A stretch of DNA of 64,000 nt from contig JAFZPP010000005.1 in NCBI GenBank assembly GCA_017550285.1, forward strand, positions 1-64,000, given 5' to 3'. The notes under the pieces were generated by a model that had not been told where the DNA came from, ran no database searches, and saw only the letters and a list, made by a program, of their open reading frames with translations. This DNA comes from Oscillospiraceae bacterium (lineage in GTDB: Bacteria; Bacillota; Clostridia; Oscillospirales; Ruminococcaceae). How positions within the stretch are numbered: the first letter of the stretch is position 1; each line of letters starts with the position of its first letter. This document shows positions 34,983-44,298 of the stretch, piece by piece. The position numbers were made by a program, and so were the translations under genes.

Positions 34983-35249
34983 TTAATCCCTTGTACCGAA
35001 GGCATATGCGAAAAACGAAGATTTTTCGATCAAATACGTTCGATTGAACAAAATCACGCGAAAGGGCTTATTCGTTTCGGCAGCTTGCTTCGCCATGTTG
35101 TAAACGGAAGCCAGACTTACGCCGAGTATGCTCTGGCATTCCTCAACGCGCATAAAAGCACACTGATCGGATTTCGTGGCGGCTCGGCGCCTGTGTTCCG
35201 GTTCCATCGGTTCAGTTTCCGCGATGATCGCTTCATTCTTAGTGGTCAT
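34983..35249 (-). CDS. xis: Excisionase-like small DNA-binding protein
   Basis: 88 aa; AGGAGG lies 8 nt before the ATG at 35249. After a disordered charged N-terminus, residues about 35-85 (MRVEECQSILGVSLASVYNMAKQAAETNKPF then RTYLIEKSSFFAYAF) form a winged HTH like MerR/excisionase folds. Position directly upstream of int is classic for Xis, which bends attL/attR and drives excision. Confidence 0.7.
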   Translation of the reverse strand: MTTKNEAIIAETEPMEPEHRRRAATKSDQCAFMRVEECQSILGVSLASVYNMAKQAAETNKPFRVILFNRTYLIEKSSFFAYAFGTRD

Positions 35250-35277
35250 TTTATTTTCCTCCTTCACATTGTTTTAT

Positions 35278-35302
35278 ATTCTCTGTACTGAATTCAGAGA
35301 AT
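35278..35302. promoter_or_regulatory. Palindromic operator upstream of xis
   Basis: ATTCTCTG n9 CAGAGAAT, arms perfect, 29 bp upstream of the xis start and in the gap shared with the divergent XRE regulator, which is the likely ligand. Confidence 0.5.
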
Positions 35303-35476
35303 TTCCACCAGCCATCTTAATTCGATACAGGTAGCACATTTCTGTGCCGTTATTATTATATCATATTTTCTATCTGGGCGCAAGGCGTTTTCTAAAATCC
35401 GTGGTAGAACCTTTTCAAGAATATTCATAAATTTCTGTTTGAGCTGCTTATCTGTGGCTTTCGGGGAGGCGATTTT

Positions 35477-36523
35477 GTGTTTGAATGGCTTTTGAAAAAG
35501 AAGATAGATCTGAACCAATCTACAGGATCGAAAATTCGTCGAATCCGTACACGGCGAAAAATGACTACGGATGCTCTAGCCAAAAAGTGTAACATTACAA
35601 AATCGGCTATCAGGCATTATGAAGGAGATTTCCGGATACCAAATGAAGAAAAGCTCCAGGAGATCGCTGCTGTATTGAATGTTGATATCTCTGCTTTATA
35701 TGACAGAAAGATCAGCAGCATCGCTGATATGATGCAAACTCTGTTTGAACTGGAAAATGACGGATATGTAGCTCCGACTCAAATTGTCACTGATGACAGC
35801 ACGCCTCGAATCGCTTACGGTGTTTGTTCTCTCAATGAAGCACTCAGCGAGGCTTTGGAAAACTGGCATCAGATGCATGAGCTATTAGCAAAAGAACAGC
35901 TTACAGAGGAAGAATATAAAGACTGGCAAGATGCTTTTCCACTTCAATATCAAACTGAGCAGCCAGATGAGACCGCAATCATTAAGGAAATAGAACAAAG
36001 CCCGCAGCAATCAAATACCGGCTCCGGATCTCGATATAGAAGAAAAGGGCTGTTGCGAATTCGTACGCATGAAGGTCACTTGATTGCGATGAGAAATGGT
36101 TCCGAGATATCTGAGGAACAGCTTAATCGGATTTGTGAATATGTCAACTGCTCTGTAGAATATCTGACTGATGATATGAATCTCCAATTTACGCCCAAAA
36201 CCAAGCAGTCACAAATCGTATCTGCTGACCGAGAAATGCTCGATGATGTTCTTGGCATGATGGACATGAACGCAGATACAGAGATATTCCGTGTTGTTCA
36301 GGTTCAGCTTTCCCGAATAGTGCTTTATCATTTGGCGCAGAAGGGGTTTGACCGTGAAAGCTTCCGCAGCAGAGACTTTTTACAGGAAAAAATGGACTAT
36401 TTGTATTTAGGAAAGAAACCTCGTTATAATACTTCGTGTCTTGGATTCTTTTATACCGAGCTCGCACTGATCAGAAAAACAACAGGATTATCCTTTCAGG
36501 AAATGTTTACAGGTATAAAGTAA
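35477..36523 (+). CDS. XRE-family regulator of the element
   Basis: 348 aa with a GTG start 7 nt after GGGGAGG. Residues 15-75 form an XRE/lambda-repressor HTH (KIRRIRTRRKMTTDALAKKCNITKSAIRHYEG). A middle region is acidic and a second HTH-like stretch may lie near 195-235 (HEGHLIAMRNGSEISEEQLNRICEYVNCSVEYL). It is divergent from xis-int and probably holds the element in its integrated state; no protease or sensor domain is visible. Confidence 0.75.
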   Translation: MFEWLLKKKIDLNQSTGSKIRRIRTRRKMTTDALAKKCNITKSAIRHYEGDFRIPNEEKLQEIAAVLNVDISALYDRKISSIADMMQTLFELENDGYVAPTQIVTDDSTPRIAYGVCSLNEALSEALENWHQMHELLAKEQLTEEEYKDWQDAFPLQYQTEQPDETAIIKEIEQSPQQSNTGSGSRYRRKGLLRIRTHEGHLIAMRNGSEISEEQLNRICEYVNCSVEYLTDDMNLQFTPKTKQSQIVSADREMLDDVLGMMDMNADTEIFRVVQVQLSRIVLYHLAQKGFDRESFRSRDFLQEKMDYLYLGKKPRYNTSCLGFFYTELALIRKTTGLSFQEMFTGIK

Positions 36524-36535
36524 TCGTTGAGAACG

Positions 36536-36572
36536 ACAGCCGCCGGTGTGTTCTATGCACATCGGCGGCTGT
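36536..36572 (+). terminator. Terminator of the XRE gene
   Basis: ACAGCCGCCG GTG / CAC ATCGGCGGCTGT stem, 13 bp after the stop; T tail is short. Confidence 0.6.
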
Positions 36573-36621
36573 TTCGCAATATATCAATGGCAATTGACTT
36601 CAAAATAATATTTCGCTTTTG

Positions 36622-36666
36622 TGTTAGTTTTTAATGGAGAATGGTGTCAAATAAAGTGAGGGTGAA
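36622..36666 (+). promoter_or_regulatory. Candidate ECF-dependent promoter
   Basis: TGTTAG (36622), GTCAAATA (36646) and GTGAGGGTGAA (36656-36666) occur with the same offsets (24 and 34 nt) as TGTTAC, GTCTATAT and GTGAGGGTGAA before the sigma gene at 63186. This shared spacing suggests autoregulation by the sigma factor. Confidence 0.5.
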
Positions 36667-36691
36667 TCATTTAGAGAAAGGAGGACGCGCA

Positions 36692-37252
36692 ATGACCGAA
36701 GATGAAAAGCTGCTGCGACTGTTTCAGGCACGCGATGAACGGGCACTCAAAGCTGCCGAACAGCAATACGGAAAGCTTTGCCGCACAATGGCATACCGGA
36801 TTCTGGGCGATCGACAGGATGCGGAGGAATGTGTCGACGATGTGCTGATGAAGCTCTGGGATACAATTCCGCCCGCAGCACCGCGCTCCCTGACAGCGTA
36901 TATCTCCGGTATTACGCGGAATCACGCACTGAATGTTCTCCGTGCAAAAAACAAAGCAAAGCGCGGCGGAAAGCAATATGATGCGGCGCTGGATGAGCTT
37001 TCACCCTATCTCAAATCAGACGAAGATATGGAGGACAGACTCGGAACAATCGCCTTGCAGGATGCCATTAACCGTTTTCTGGAAATGCTGCCGGAGGAAA
37101 CGAGCATGATTTTTCTTGCACGGTATTATTCCATGCAGCCAATCAAGGAAATTGCTGCAAAGCATTCCTCAACCGTCGGGCGTGTGCAAATGATTTTGAA
37201 ACGAACCAAAGAAAAGCTCCGTGCTTTTCTCAAAGAGGAGGGTTTACTATGA
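36692..37252 (+). CDS. ECF sigma factor on the element
   Basis: 186 aa; AAAGGAGG precedes the ATG at 36692. Region 2: ERALKAAEQQYGKLCRTMAY and DAEECVDDVLMKLWDTIPP; region 4: FLEMLPEETSMIFLARYYSMQPIKEIAAKHSSTVGRVQM. It is a paralogue of the chromosomal factor at 63186-63749 (shared ARDERAL, RKAL/EKLRAFLKEEGLL-type ends). Its stop overlaps the next start (ATGA), pairing it with a membrane partner. Confidence 0.92.
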   Translation: MTEDEKLLRLFQARDERALKAAEQQYGKLCRTMAYRILGDRQDAEECVDDVLMKLWDTIPPAAPRSLTAYISGITRNHALNVLRAKNKAKRGGKQYDAALDELSPYLKSDEDMEDRLGTIALQDAINRFLEMLPEETSMIFLARYYSMQPIKEIAAKHSSTVGRVQMILKRTKEKLRAFLKEEGLL

Positions 37253-38751
37253 AGCCGCAGGATTTTATGGAAGCACTCGGCGGTGTATCGCAGGAAAAGC
37301 TGGATGCGCTGGCAAAATGGCAGGAAGCCGGAACGCCGATTACCGGCAAAGCGCCTGCGCAGGAAAAACGCATCATGCAGACTGCTGCCGAGCCTGTCCC
37401 CACACAAAGGAGGAGAGGAAATATGAAACAGAATACGAGAAAGAAAGCATCCGTGCCGAGACTTTTCCCATGGAATATCGGTATTGGTGCAGCCGTTGTC
37501 GCCTGCGCGGTGATTGCGGTATCCATCGGAAAAGAGGTCATCGGGCAGGAACGGCAAATGCAGGTTGGCAGCAATGCGGGAACATCCATGTCAGAGCAAA
37601 TTGCTGAAAGCATAGCAGATGAGGTGAAGAACGAAGAAGACTCGGATCTGTCGCTGCCGGATGAATGCACAGAGGTGCAGGCAACTGAACCCGAAACACT
37701 GCCAGAGCCGTTTTCCGCGTGGTACTGGGTCACCTACGAGGGCAAATCCATCCCGCTGGACGGCATAACGGTTGACCTCATCCGCACCGCCGCAGACGGC
37801 GAAAAGTATCTGACCGGCGATCCGGAACAGAATCAGACCTCGCTTCGCACGCAGCTTTCAAAGGAATGGCTCGAAACCGGCTTTGACGAGCAGCAGATCA
37901 CAGACCCAGTTTCCGGTACGGTCTTTTCCATTGATCCGGATAATCCGGTGCAAGATATACTTTTTATCGGTGTGCCGGCAAGAGAAATGCCGAGCAATGT
38001 CGTGCGATGGGGGTATCATAACGGCACAATCACACCGTCCGGCAAGCTGCATCTGGATTTCAGCGTGCAAACAGTTAGTGATACAGCTATCAAGGCGCTG
38101 GGTGCGGAATATGATGATGATACGAATTTCTACTTCTTCATTTCGATTCCGGAGGGTTCGATTCCGAAGCTGACAGACTGGGATATCACCTTCAGCACAT
38201 TCTATACGGGTGCCGAGCCGGATGCGTACACCGCAGAGGCGCCGGAGAAAGTCGGGTTTGACGGCATGGATCGTATGCACGCATGGCTCAGCGAACAGCC
38301 GGAGAGCGAAAGCTACTGGTACAGCGTGCTCGGCGCAAAGCATATCACCCCGGTTCCGGAGGAGCAGCCGGGCACAGTGACACTCACGGACATCTCTGCA
38401 TGCCCAATCGAAGAACCGCCGCTTGAGAACAAGCCGATTGTCTCTGTCTTAGAATGCGGAGACATTGATAACATCACGCTGGTGCTGCCGATACATGATG
38501 CGGATGCCGCAGTCGCACTGAGCGATCTTCATGTTTCCGCAGACGGCATTCTCTCGCTGACGCTGAACGAGTATTACGAAAAGCACGGTGTTGACCTGAC
38601 ACAGGATACTGCAAGTTATCAGTGGGTGCTGGGTGTTCCGCACGGCAGCCTGCCGGAGATTAAAGACATAGATATTAGTCGTGTGAATTGTGACGATGAA
38701 GATGCTTTTATACAGATTGCCGGTCAGCTTTGCACCGTGACCATTGAATAA
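37249..38751 (+). CDS. Putative anti-sigma membrane protein
   Basis: 500 aa. A cytoplasmic N-terminus of about 75 residues (MKPQDFMEALGGVSQEKLD) precedes one membrane helix (about 80-98, IGIGAAVVACAVIAVSIG); the rest is an acidic extracytoplasmic region with two repeated units of the type ISIPEGSIPKLTDWDITFS and GVPHGSLPEIKDIDIS. Coupling to the sigma gene and the topology indicate an anti-sigma factor with a sensor domain; the N-terminus resembles the start of the protein at 63746 (MKAKDLLDIMGEIDAG). Confidence 0.7.
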   Translation: MKPQDFMEALGGVSQEKLDALAKWQEAGTPITGKAPAQEKRIMQTAAEPVPTQRRRGNMKQNTRKKASVPRLFPWNIGIGAAVVACAVIAVSIGKEVIGQERQMQVGSNAGTSMSEQIAESIADEVKNEEDSDLSLPDECTEVQATEPETLPEPFSAWYWVTYEGKSIPLDGITVDLIRTAADGEKYLTGDPEQNQTSLRTQLSKEWLETGFDEQQITDPVSGTVFSIDPDNPVQDILFIGVPAREMPSNVVRWGYHNGTITPSGKLHLDFSVQTVSDTAIKALGAEYDDDTNFYFFISIPEGSIPKLTDWDITFSTFYTGAEPDAYTAEAPEKVGFDGMDRMHAWLSEQPESESYWYSVLGAKHITPVPEEQPGTVTLTDISACPIEEPPLENKPIVSVLECGDIDNITLVLPIHDADAAVALSDLHVSADGILSLTLNEYYEKHGVDLTQDTASYQWVLGVPHGSLPEIKDIDISRVNCDDEDAFIQIAGQLCTVTIE

Positions 38752-38761
38752 GCCAATCCAA

Positions 38762-38839
38762 GGGCGTGCCTGCGGGTGCGCCCGTATTTTTCCGTATGAG
38801 ACAAATCGCCGCCGGTGTGCATGAAACATACCGGCGGCT
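38762..38839 (+). terminator. Two hairpins after the sigma operon
   Basis: GGGCG n12 CGCCC followed by TATTTTT (38762-38790), then a second stem GCCGCCGGTGTG / CATACCGGCGGC (38808-38838). Confidence 0.6.
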
Positions 38840-38913
38840 GTTGCTATTATGTTCGAAGAAGTGTTTTGTGAAATACAATACCCTTTCAGCTTTACTGTGG
38901 GGTGACAATCGAA

Positions 38914-38967
38914 TTTACATTTTGTTTACCTTGCGATGAATACTTGATGCTCTTTTTCCGTTACAAT
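38914..38967 (+). promoter_or_regulatory. Putative response-regulator box, copy 1
   Basis: TTTACA and TTTACC at 38914 and 38925, an 11-bp spaced direct repeat of OmpR/PhoB type. TTGATG starts 14 nt after it and TACAAT follows (38962). The same block occurs at 42696 before the ABC operon. Confidence 0.6.
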
Positions 38968-38980
38968 AGTCTTATAAGGT

Positions 38981-39009
38981 TTGATTTATATACCGGGATG
39001 TGGTATACT
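38981..39009 (+). promoter_or_regulatory. Sigma-A promoter of the lipoprotein/two-component operon
   Basis: TTGATT, 17 nt, TATACT, 21 bp before the ATG at 39030; it may give basal expression below the activator box. Confidence 0.55.
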
Positions 39010-39029
39010 ATGGAAAAGGAGTGCAAACG

Positions 39030-40646
39030 ATGAAACAGGGAAGATTCATTGCGGCGGCACTGGCGATGCTCCTGCTTGCGGGCTGCGCCGAAAATCCGGA
39101 TTCGGATATCGTGATTCACAAGGATATGGAAAAGGTCATTGACGAAGCGCAGCAGACCGATGAAAGCAAGGCAGATGTCGAGGAGCTTCGGCAATATGAC
39201 AGCTACACCGCCGATATTGAAAACGAAAGCCTGCGTGTCAGCATTCACGCAGATGCAAAGGTGGATATCCCGCAAACGGACAAGCTCTCAATTTTCCGCG
39301 TGAAGCAGCATGAATTCACGCAGGATGATGTCGATGCGGTGCGGGCGGCTTTGCTCGGCGATACAGAGCTGTATGACGGCGTGCTCATGACGCAGAAAAC
39401 AAAAGCTGAACTTGAACCGGAGATCGCCTATGTCCGTGAACAAATGGATGCAGAAATCGCCAAAGTCCCGAAGGACGATGCAGAAGAACATGACCGCGAA
39501 GTCATGATAGAGGAATGGCAGAGGTTTCTTGACAGATTGCAGACGCAATATGAAGCCGCGCCGTTTGAAACCCAAAAAGTTATTTCGGACGGCAAGCTGC
39601 AAAATGCCGCGGAAATGCTGCAAAAAGGTGAAAGCCCGGAATACTGGAGATGGCAGAATGACCTTGAATGCAAGGAATCCATCATGCTGCGCAATGCGGA
39701 CAATACCGCCGTGTTCTATGCGCAGAACAACCCGAATTACAGCAACAAAATCTGCTTCCGGACATCGCCGGTCGGGTCAGAGGAATACGGCGGTGTCACG
39801 GTGATGACCGACTCGCTGGATGCAAAAACAAAGAACGGCATTGACGATCCGTTTCTCGATCATCGCGGGGATTTACAGGGAGTCAAGGTCGAGCCGATGC
39901 CCGGTGATTCCTGTACGCTGACCCGCGAACAGGCAGAGCAGCAGGCACTGGCATTTTTGCAGCAGATCGGTCAGGCGGATTTCGCCTGCTTCGAGGGCGG
40001 CAGATATGCGGAATATCTCATGGTTGCTCGCAATGCTGACGATGACCGCCGCTATTACCGCACCTGCTGGATTCTGCGCTATTGCAGAGAGATCGGCGGC
40101 GTACTGCTGGAACAGAACAGCGGCATGAAATACGGAGAAACCGGCTCAGGCGAGGACTACAAAAAACATCTCTGGCCGCCGGAAATGATCGAGCTGCATA
40201 TCAATGATGCGGGCATCGTCTGGCTGGACTGGCATGCGCCGCTTGAGATCGCGGAAACGGTCGTGGATCATACTGCGCTGAAGCCGTTTTCAGATATCTG
40301 CGGGACATTTGAAAAAATGATGCCGATTATCGCAGCACCGCCGGAGCAGGCGTATACACCGGTTTCGGAGAACAACAGCTCAGATATAAAGATGACGGAG
40401 ATACCCGGAGAGCCGCCCGAACAGGCGGAAGCGGAGCTTTCGACCGAGATCAGCATCGACCGCGTGACACTGAGCTATTCGCGCATCAGCGAAAAGGACA
40501 GCTTTGATACCGGTCTGATTGTGCCGGTCTGGGGCTTTCTCGGCAGCCGGAAGGATTATAACAATTTTCATGAAGCAATATACGGCGTGCAGATGGCGGT
40601 CAATGCGATCGACGGCTCGGTCATAGATTCTGCACTCGGCTATTAA
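39030..40646 (+). CDS. DUF6034-like lipoprotein of a two-component operon
   Basis: 538 aa; AAAGGAG before the ATG at 39030. Lipobox LAGC (Cys19). The large extracytoplasmic part has a helical segment (about 115-185) and two PepSY-like halves with Trp/Asp-rich strands; the overall layout resembles proteins annotated DUF6034 in Clostridia. It lies 12 bp before the response regulator, so it is probably a surface sensor or a target of the system. Ligand unknown. Confidence 0.7.
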   Translation: MKQGRFIAAALAMLLLAGCAENPDSDIVIHKDMEKVIDEAQQTDESKADVEELRQYDSYTADIENESLRVSIHADAKVDIPQTDKLSIFRVKQHEFTQDDVDAVRAALLGDTELYDGVLMTQKTKAELEPEIAYVREQMDAEIAKVPKDDAEEHDREVMIEEWQRFLDRLQTQYEAAPFETQKVISDGKLQNAAEMLQKGESPEYWRWQNDLECKESIMLRNADNTAVFYAQNNPNYSNKICFRTSPVGSEEYGGVTVMTDSLDAKTKNGIDDPFLDHRGDLQGVKVEPMPGDSCTLTREQAEQQALAFLQQIGQADFACFEGGRYAEYLMVARNADDDRRYYRTCWILRYCREIGGVLLEQNSGMKYGETGSGEDYKKHLWPPEMIELHINDAGIVWLDWHAPLEIAETVVDHTALKPFSDICGTFEKMMPIIAAPPEQAYTPVSENNSSDIKMTEIPGEPPEQAEAELSTEISIDRVTLSYSRISEKDSFDTGLIVPVWGFLGSRKDYNNFHEAIYGVQMAVNAIDGSVIDSALGY

Positions 40647-40658
40647 AGGAGAAAATCA

Positions 40659-41324
40659 ATGTCAAAACGAATCCTGATCGCGGAGGATGACGAAGCGATC
40701 GCAAAGCTCATTGCCATGAATCTGAAAGCGGCGGGCATGGAACCGGTGATCTTTCCGGACGGCGAATCGGCGGCGGAATCCCTGCCCGCCGATCACCGCT
40801 ACGATCTGGCGCTGCTCGATATCATGATGCCGAAAAAGGATGGCTTTGCGCTGTTTCAGGACATCAAACCCTACGGCATCCCCGTCATCTTCCTCACTGC
40901 AAAGGATGACCTCACATCCAAAATTACTGGCTTGCAGGACGGCGCGGAGGATTATATCGTCAAGCCATTTGAAATGCTCGAACTGCTTGTGCGCATGGAA
41001 AAAGTCATGAGCCGGACAAAACAGCCCGCAGGCACGCTGAATGTCTGCGGGCTGACGGTGCGTCTGGACGAGCACCGCATTTTGCGTGGAGGCACCGAAA
41101 TCCCGCTGAAACCGATGGAATTTGAGCTGTTTGTGATGCTCGCAAAGCACAAAAACACGGCAATTTCCCGCGAAGATCTGCTCTCGATGGTCTGGGGCGT
41201 GAATTATCTCGGCGAAACACGGACAGTCGATGTGCATATCGGGCAGCTCCGTAAAAAGCTCGGTTTGCAAAAGCAGATCGTCACCGTGCCGAAAATCGGC
41301 TATCGCCTGGAGGACGACCAATGA
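40659..41324 (+). CDS. OmpR-family response regulator
   Basis: 221 aa. Receiver domain with acidic pocket (AEDDE) and phosphoacceptor Asp in LLDIMMPKKDG, Thr in FLTAKDD, Lys in DYIVKPFE; winged-helix effector with FELFVMLAKHKNTAISREDLL and TRTVDVHIGQLRKKLG, then the GYRLE wing. AAAGGAG precedes the ATG. Likely binds the 11-bp spaced TTTACA repeats at 38914 and 42696. Confidence 0.95.
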   Translation: MSKRILIAEDDEAIAKLIAMNLKAAGMEPVIFPDGESAAESLPADHRYDLALLDIMMPKKDGFALFQDIKPYGIPVIFLTAKDDLTSKITGLQDGAEDYIVKPFEMLELLVRMEKVMSRTKQPAGTLNVCGLTVRLDEHRILRGGTEIPLKPMEFELFVMLAKHKNTAISREDLLSMVWGVNYLGETRTVDVHIGQLRKKLGLQKQIVTVPKIGYRLEDDQ

Positions 41325-42685
41325 AGCTGCGCACGAGAATCACGCTGATCGCGGCGCTTGTGATTCTGTTTGCCGCGGCGGTCAGCGACAGCATCATCTG
41401 GGGAATTTGCCGCCGCACCCTGATGCGTGAGGCGGAGCAGACCGTTTATGCAAAAATGCTTTCGCTGCAAACGGACTATCTGGATTTTAACGCGCAGTCG
41501 CACGGCATTCTGAGCGATGCTGAGCAGCGATTTTTCTTCAAGCAACGCGGCGATGACTATGTGATCTGTCTGGACGGCGCTGCCGAAATCTTCAATCAGA
41601 CGATTCTCACGCCGTCCGATCTGCGGGGAATGGAAACGACCGAATATGCGAATTCGTTTTCCGTATCGCACGGTTTCCTGCAAAGCAGCGGACACAGACT
41701 GCTGATTGCAAAGGGCGAATCTGCGGGACTGACGCTCTATGCGGTGCATGATCTTGCCGATGTGACGCGGCGTCTGCGGCTGCTTGCGCTGGGAATGCTC
41801 GGCGTATTGCTCTGTGTCTGTATTCCGGCAGTGATCGTGCTGTATCTGCTGTTGCACCGGACGATGAAGCCGCTCGGCAGTCTTTCAGATAGTGCGAAAC
41901 AGATCGCCGCGGGTGCGTATGAAGAACGCGCGGCCGTATCCGGGAATGATGAAATCGGTCTGCTTGCGCAGGATTTCAACCTCATGGCAGACGCGGTGCA
42001 GGAGAAAATCAATGCTCTGGCAGAATCCGAGCAGCGAAAAACGATGTTCATGGCGGATTTTTCGCATGAGCTGAAAACGCCGCTGACCGCGATTTCCGGC
42101 TATGCACAGACGCTCCGGACGGTGAAGCTCTCCGAGGAAGACAAAGCCGAAGCGCTCGGCTATATCTATTCCGAAAGCAAGCGGCTCGACCGTCTTGCAA
42201 AGAAAATGATGCGCCTGATGCAGCTTGACCGTACCGAATCGCTGCAAATGCTGCCGGTTGACAATCGGGAACTGCTGGATGCGGTGCTTGCAACCTGTCA
42301 GCCTGCGGCGCGTGCAAAGGACATCACATTGCAGATCGAAAAATGCAGCGGCATAGTGCGCGGTGATTTTGATTTGCTGCACGATGCGCTCTGCAATCTG
42401 ACGGATAACGCGGTCAAGGCGAGCAAACAGGGAAAGACCGTTCGGCTGTCAGCGGAACTAGACAATCTGACGGTCACGGACGAGGGCTGCGGCATTCCGC
42501 CGGAGGAGATCAAAAACCTCACAGAGCCGTTTTATATGGTCGATAAATCCCGTAGCCGACAATCGGGCGGGGCGGGACTAGGACTGTCACTGGTGAAGCA
42601 AATCGTACAGCTTCACGGGGCAAATCTGGAGATAGAAAGCACACTCGGCAAAGGAACACAAATCCACCTGCGATTTTCAGAATAA
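41321..42685 (+). CDS. Sensor histidine kinase
   Basis: 454 aa; start overlaps the regulator's stop (ATGA). Two membrane helices (about 8-28 and 155-178) enclose a ~125-residue extracytoplasmic sensor, then HAMP, HisKA with phospho-His in FSHELKTPLTAISGYAQ, and a HATPase domain (N box LTDNAVKASKQ, G1 DEGCGIPPEEI, G2 GGAGLGLSLVKQI). Partner of the regulator at 40659. Confidence 0.95.
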   Translation: MKLRTRITLIAALVILFAAAVSDSIIWGICRRTLMREAEQTVYAKMLSLQTDYLDFNAQSHGILSDAEQRFFFKQRGDDYVICLDGAAEIFNQTILTPSDLRGMETTEYANSFSVSHGFLQSSGHRLLIAKGESAGLTLYAVHDLADVTRRLRLLALGMLGVLLCVCIPAVIVLYLLLHRTMKPLGSLSDSAKQIAAGAYEERAAVSGNDEIGLLAQDFNLMADAVQEKINALAESEQRKTMFMADFSHELKTPLTAISGYAQTLRTVKLSEEDKAEALGYIYSESKRLDRLAKKMMRLMQLDRTESLQMLPVDNRELLDAVLATCQPAARAKDITLQIEKCSGIVRGDFDLLHDALCNLTDNAVKASKQGKTVRLSAELDNLTVTDEGCGIPPEEIKNLTEPFYMVDKSRSRQSGGAGLGLSLVKQIVQLHGANLEIESTLGKGTQIHLRFSE

Positions 42686-42695
42686 TAGGCTCCCA

Positions 42696-42750
42696 CTTAC
42701 ATTTTGTTTACATTTCGCTGAATACTTGATGCATTAAAATCTGCTATCAT
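42696..42750 (+). promoter_or_regulatory. Putative response-regulator box, copy 2
   Basis: CTTACA/TTTACA at 42696 and 42707 (11-bp spacing), TTGATG 14 nt later and TATCAT at 42745; nearly the same sequence as 38914-38967. It lies in front of the five-gene ABC module. Confidence 0.6.
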
Positions 42751-42785
42751 TATGGTAGCAGATTTTTGTTTTCGGGGGTGAATGC

Positions 42786-43409
42786 ATGAACAGCTTGCTG
42801 AATGATCTATACCGCGCTGTTGTTTCGGTACTGTTTTTCTGTGCGGTTCTGCTGCAATTTCTAATCTTGCAATACAGCGGATTTGACAGCGAGCTGTATC
42901 GCATGAGCGTTCCGCTGGTCTGCACATTTCCGTTTTCGTGCGCATGGCTTGATGAATCCCGCAGCGGCTTTATAAGACTTGCTCTGCACCGCACCTCTGT
43001 TTTCTGGTATATCGCCGGAAAATTTACAGCCTGCGCGGTTTCGGGCGGGTTTGCGGAATGGCTTGCAGCGTTCATCTATACGAAAATACAGCATCAGCCA
43101 ATGCCGGAAAATGCTGCACTGATCTTTTTCTGCGGCTCGTTCTGGGCGGGTATCTCTGCCCTGCTCGCGGCAGCGACCGGCAGCAAGTATTCCGCATACG
43201 GCGGCGCATTTGTCGTGTGTTATTTCCTTGTTATCCTGCATGAGCGGTATGTGCCGTACTGTCAGTATCTTGATCCGTTTGAATGGCTCGCGCCCAAGTC
43301 TGTCTGGATGTTCGATGAGTCCGGTATCCGCATGATGCTTGGCGGCATGACCGTGCTGAGCGGTCTGATCTATGCGATTATTCTGGAAAGGAGGATTTCT
43401 CATGGCTGA
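42786..43409 (+). CDS. ABC transporter membrane subunit, small
   Basis: 207 aa with five or six hydrophobic segments and no periplasmic domain; first gene of the ABC operon. It overlaps the next gene by 8 bp. Sequence does not show a named permease family, but the position before a second permease and an ATPase indicates an ABC-2-type membrane subunit. Confidence 0.65.
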   Translation: MNSLLNDLYRAVVSVLFFCAVLLQFLILQYSGFDSELYRMSVPLVCTFPFSCAWLDESRSGFIRLALHRTSVFWYIAGKFTACAVSGGFAEWLAAFIYTKIQHQPMPENAALIFFCGSFWAGISALLAAATGSKYSAYGGAFVVCYFLVILHERYVPYCQYLDPFEWLAPKSVWMFDESGIRMMLGGMTVLSGLIYAIILERRISHG

Positions 43410-44298
43410 CGCACTCCGGCAGATTCTAATATTGACGGCGACGGGATTCCGGCGCTGGCGCAGATCACCGCAGATCTGGCTGGCGTTCGGGCTGGGGTTT
43501 GTCGCCTGCTTCCTGCTGACGGATAAAGCCGTGCAGTTTGCGCGGGCGCACGACACCGTTCTGCAAATCTTCGAGCCGTTTATCTGGACATTCGGGGATG
43601 CAAAATCCATTCTGCTGATTTCGCTCTGCCTACTGCTGTTATTTGCGGATATGCCGCAGCTCGGCGCGGAGGTTCCGCTGCTGCTCATCCGCACAACGCG
43701 ACGCCGCTGGATGGCATCACAAATCCTGTATCTGGCGCTCTCTACGCTGATTTTTACCGCATTTCTGCTGCTTTCGAGCTGTCTGCTCTGTGCGCAGTAT
43801 GGTTATCCCGCGAACATCTGGAGCGAAACGGCGGCGATTCTCAGCTATTCTTCAATCGGGCAGCAAATCGCCGTGCCGACATTTGTCAAGGTGCTGGAGC
43901 TGACCTATCCCTACCCCTGCACCGCGCATATTTTCCTGCTGATGCTCGGATATTCGATGACGCTTACCGGTTTGATGTTTCTCGGAAATCTGCTGAAAGC
44001 ACGGCTCGGCATGATCTTCGGTATTGTGTTCAGCGGTTTCGGATTTTTCCTCAATCCGGATATTGTTTCACAGTGGTTTCATTTGTCGATCTACCAGTCC
44101 CGTAAGGCTAATATCCTATTCGGCTGGCTCTCGCCGCTCAATCACGCGACCTATTATATGCACAATTTCGGCTATGACAATCTACCTCGGCTGAAAACAT
44201 CCTATCTGATATTTGCAGGAACAGCAACGGTGCTCTTTCTTCTCGCCTTCCGGCGGTCGAAGAAATACGCATTTCACTTTACGGGAACGGAGCGATGA
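43402..44298 (+). CDS. ABC transporter membrane subunit, large
   Basis: 298 aa; AAAGGAGG lies before the ATG at 43402. About six membrane segments (first at 28-48, LAFGLGFVACFLL; last at 270-290), typical for ABC-2 permeases. The start overlaps the preceding gene and the stop overlaps the ATPase (ATGA). Confidence 0.7.
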   Translation: MADALRQILILTATGFRRWRRSPQIWLAFGLGFVACFLLTDKAVQFARAHDTVLQIFEPFIWTFGDAKSILLISLCLLLLFADMPQLGAEVPLLLIRTTRRRWMASQILYLALSTLIFTAFLLLSSCLLCAQYGYPANIWSETAAILSYSSIGQQIAVPTFVKVLELTYPYPCTAHIFLLMLGYSMTLTGLMFLGNLLKARLGMIFGIVFSGFGFFLNPDIVSQWFHLSIYQSRKANILFGWLSPLNHATYYMHNFGYDNLPRLKTSYLIFAGTATVLFLLAFRRSKKYAFHFTGTER

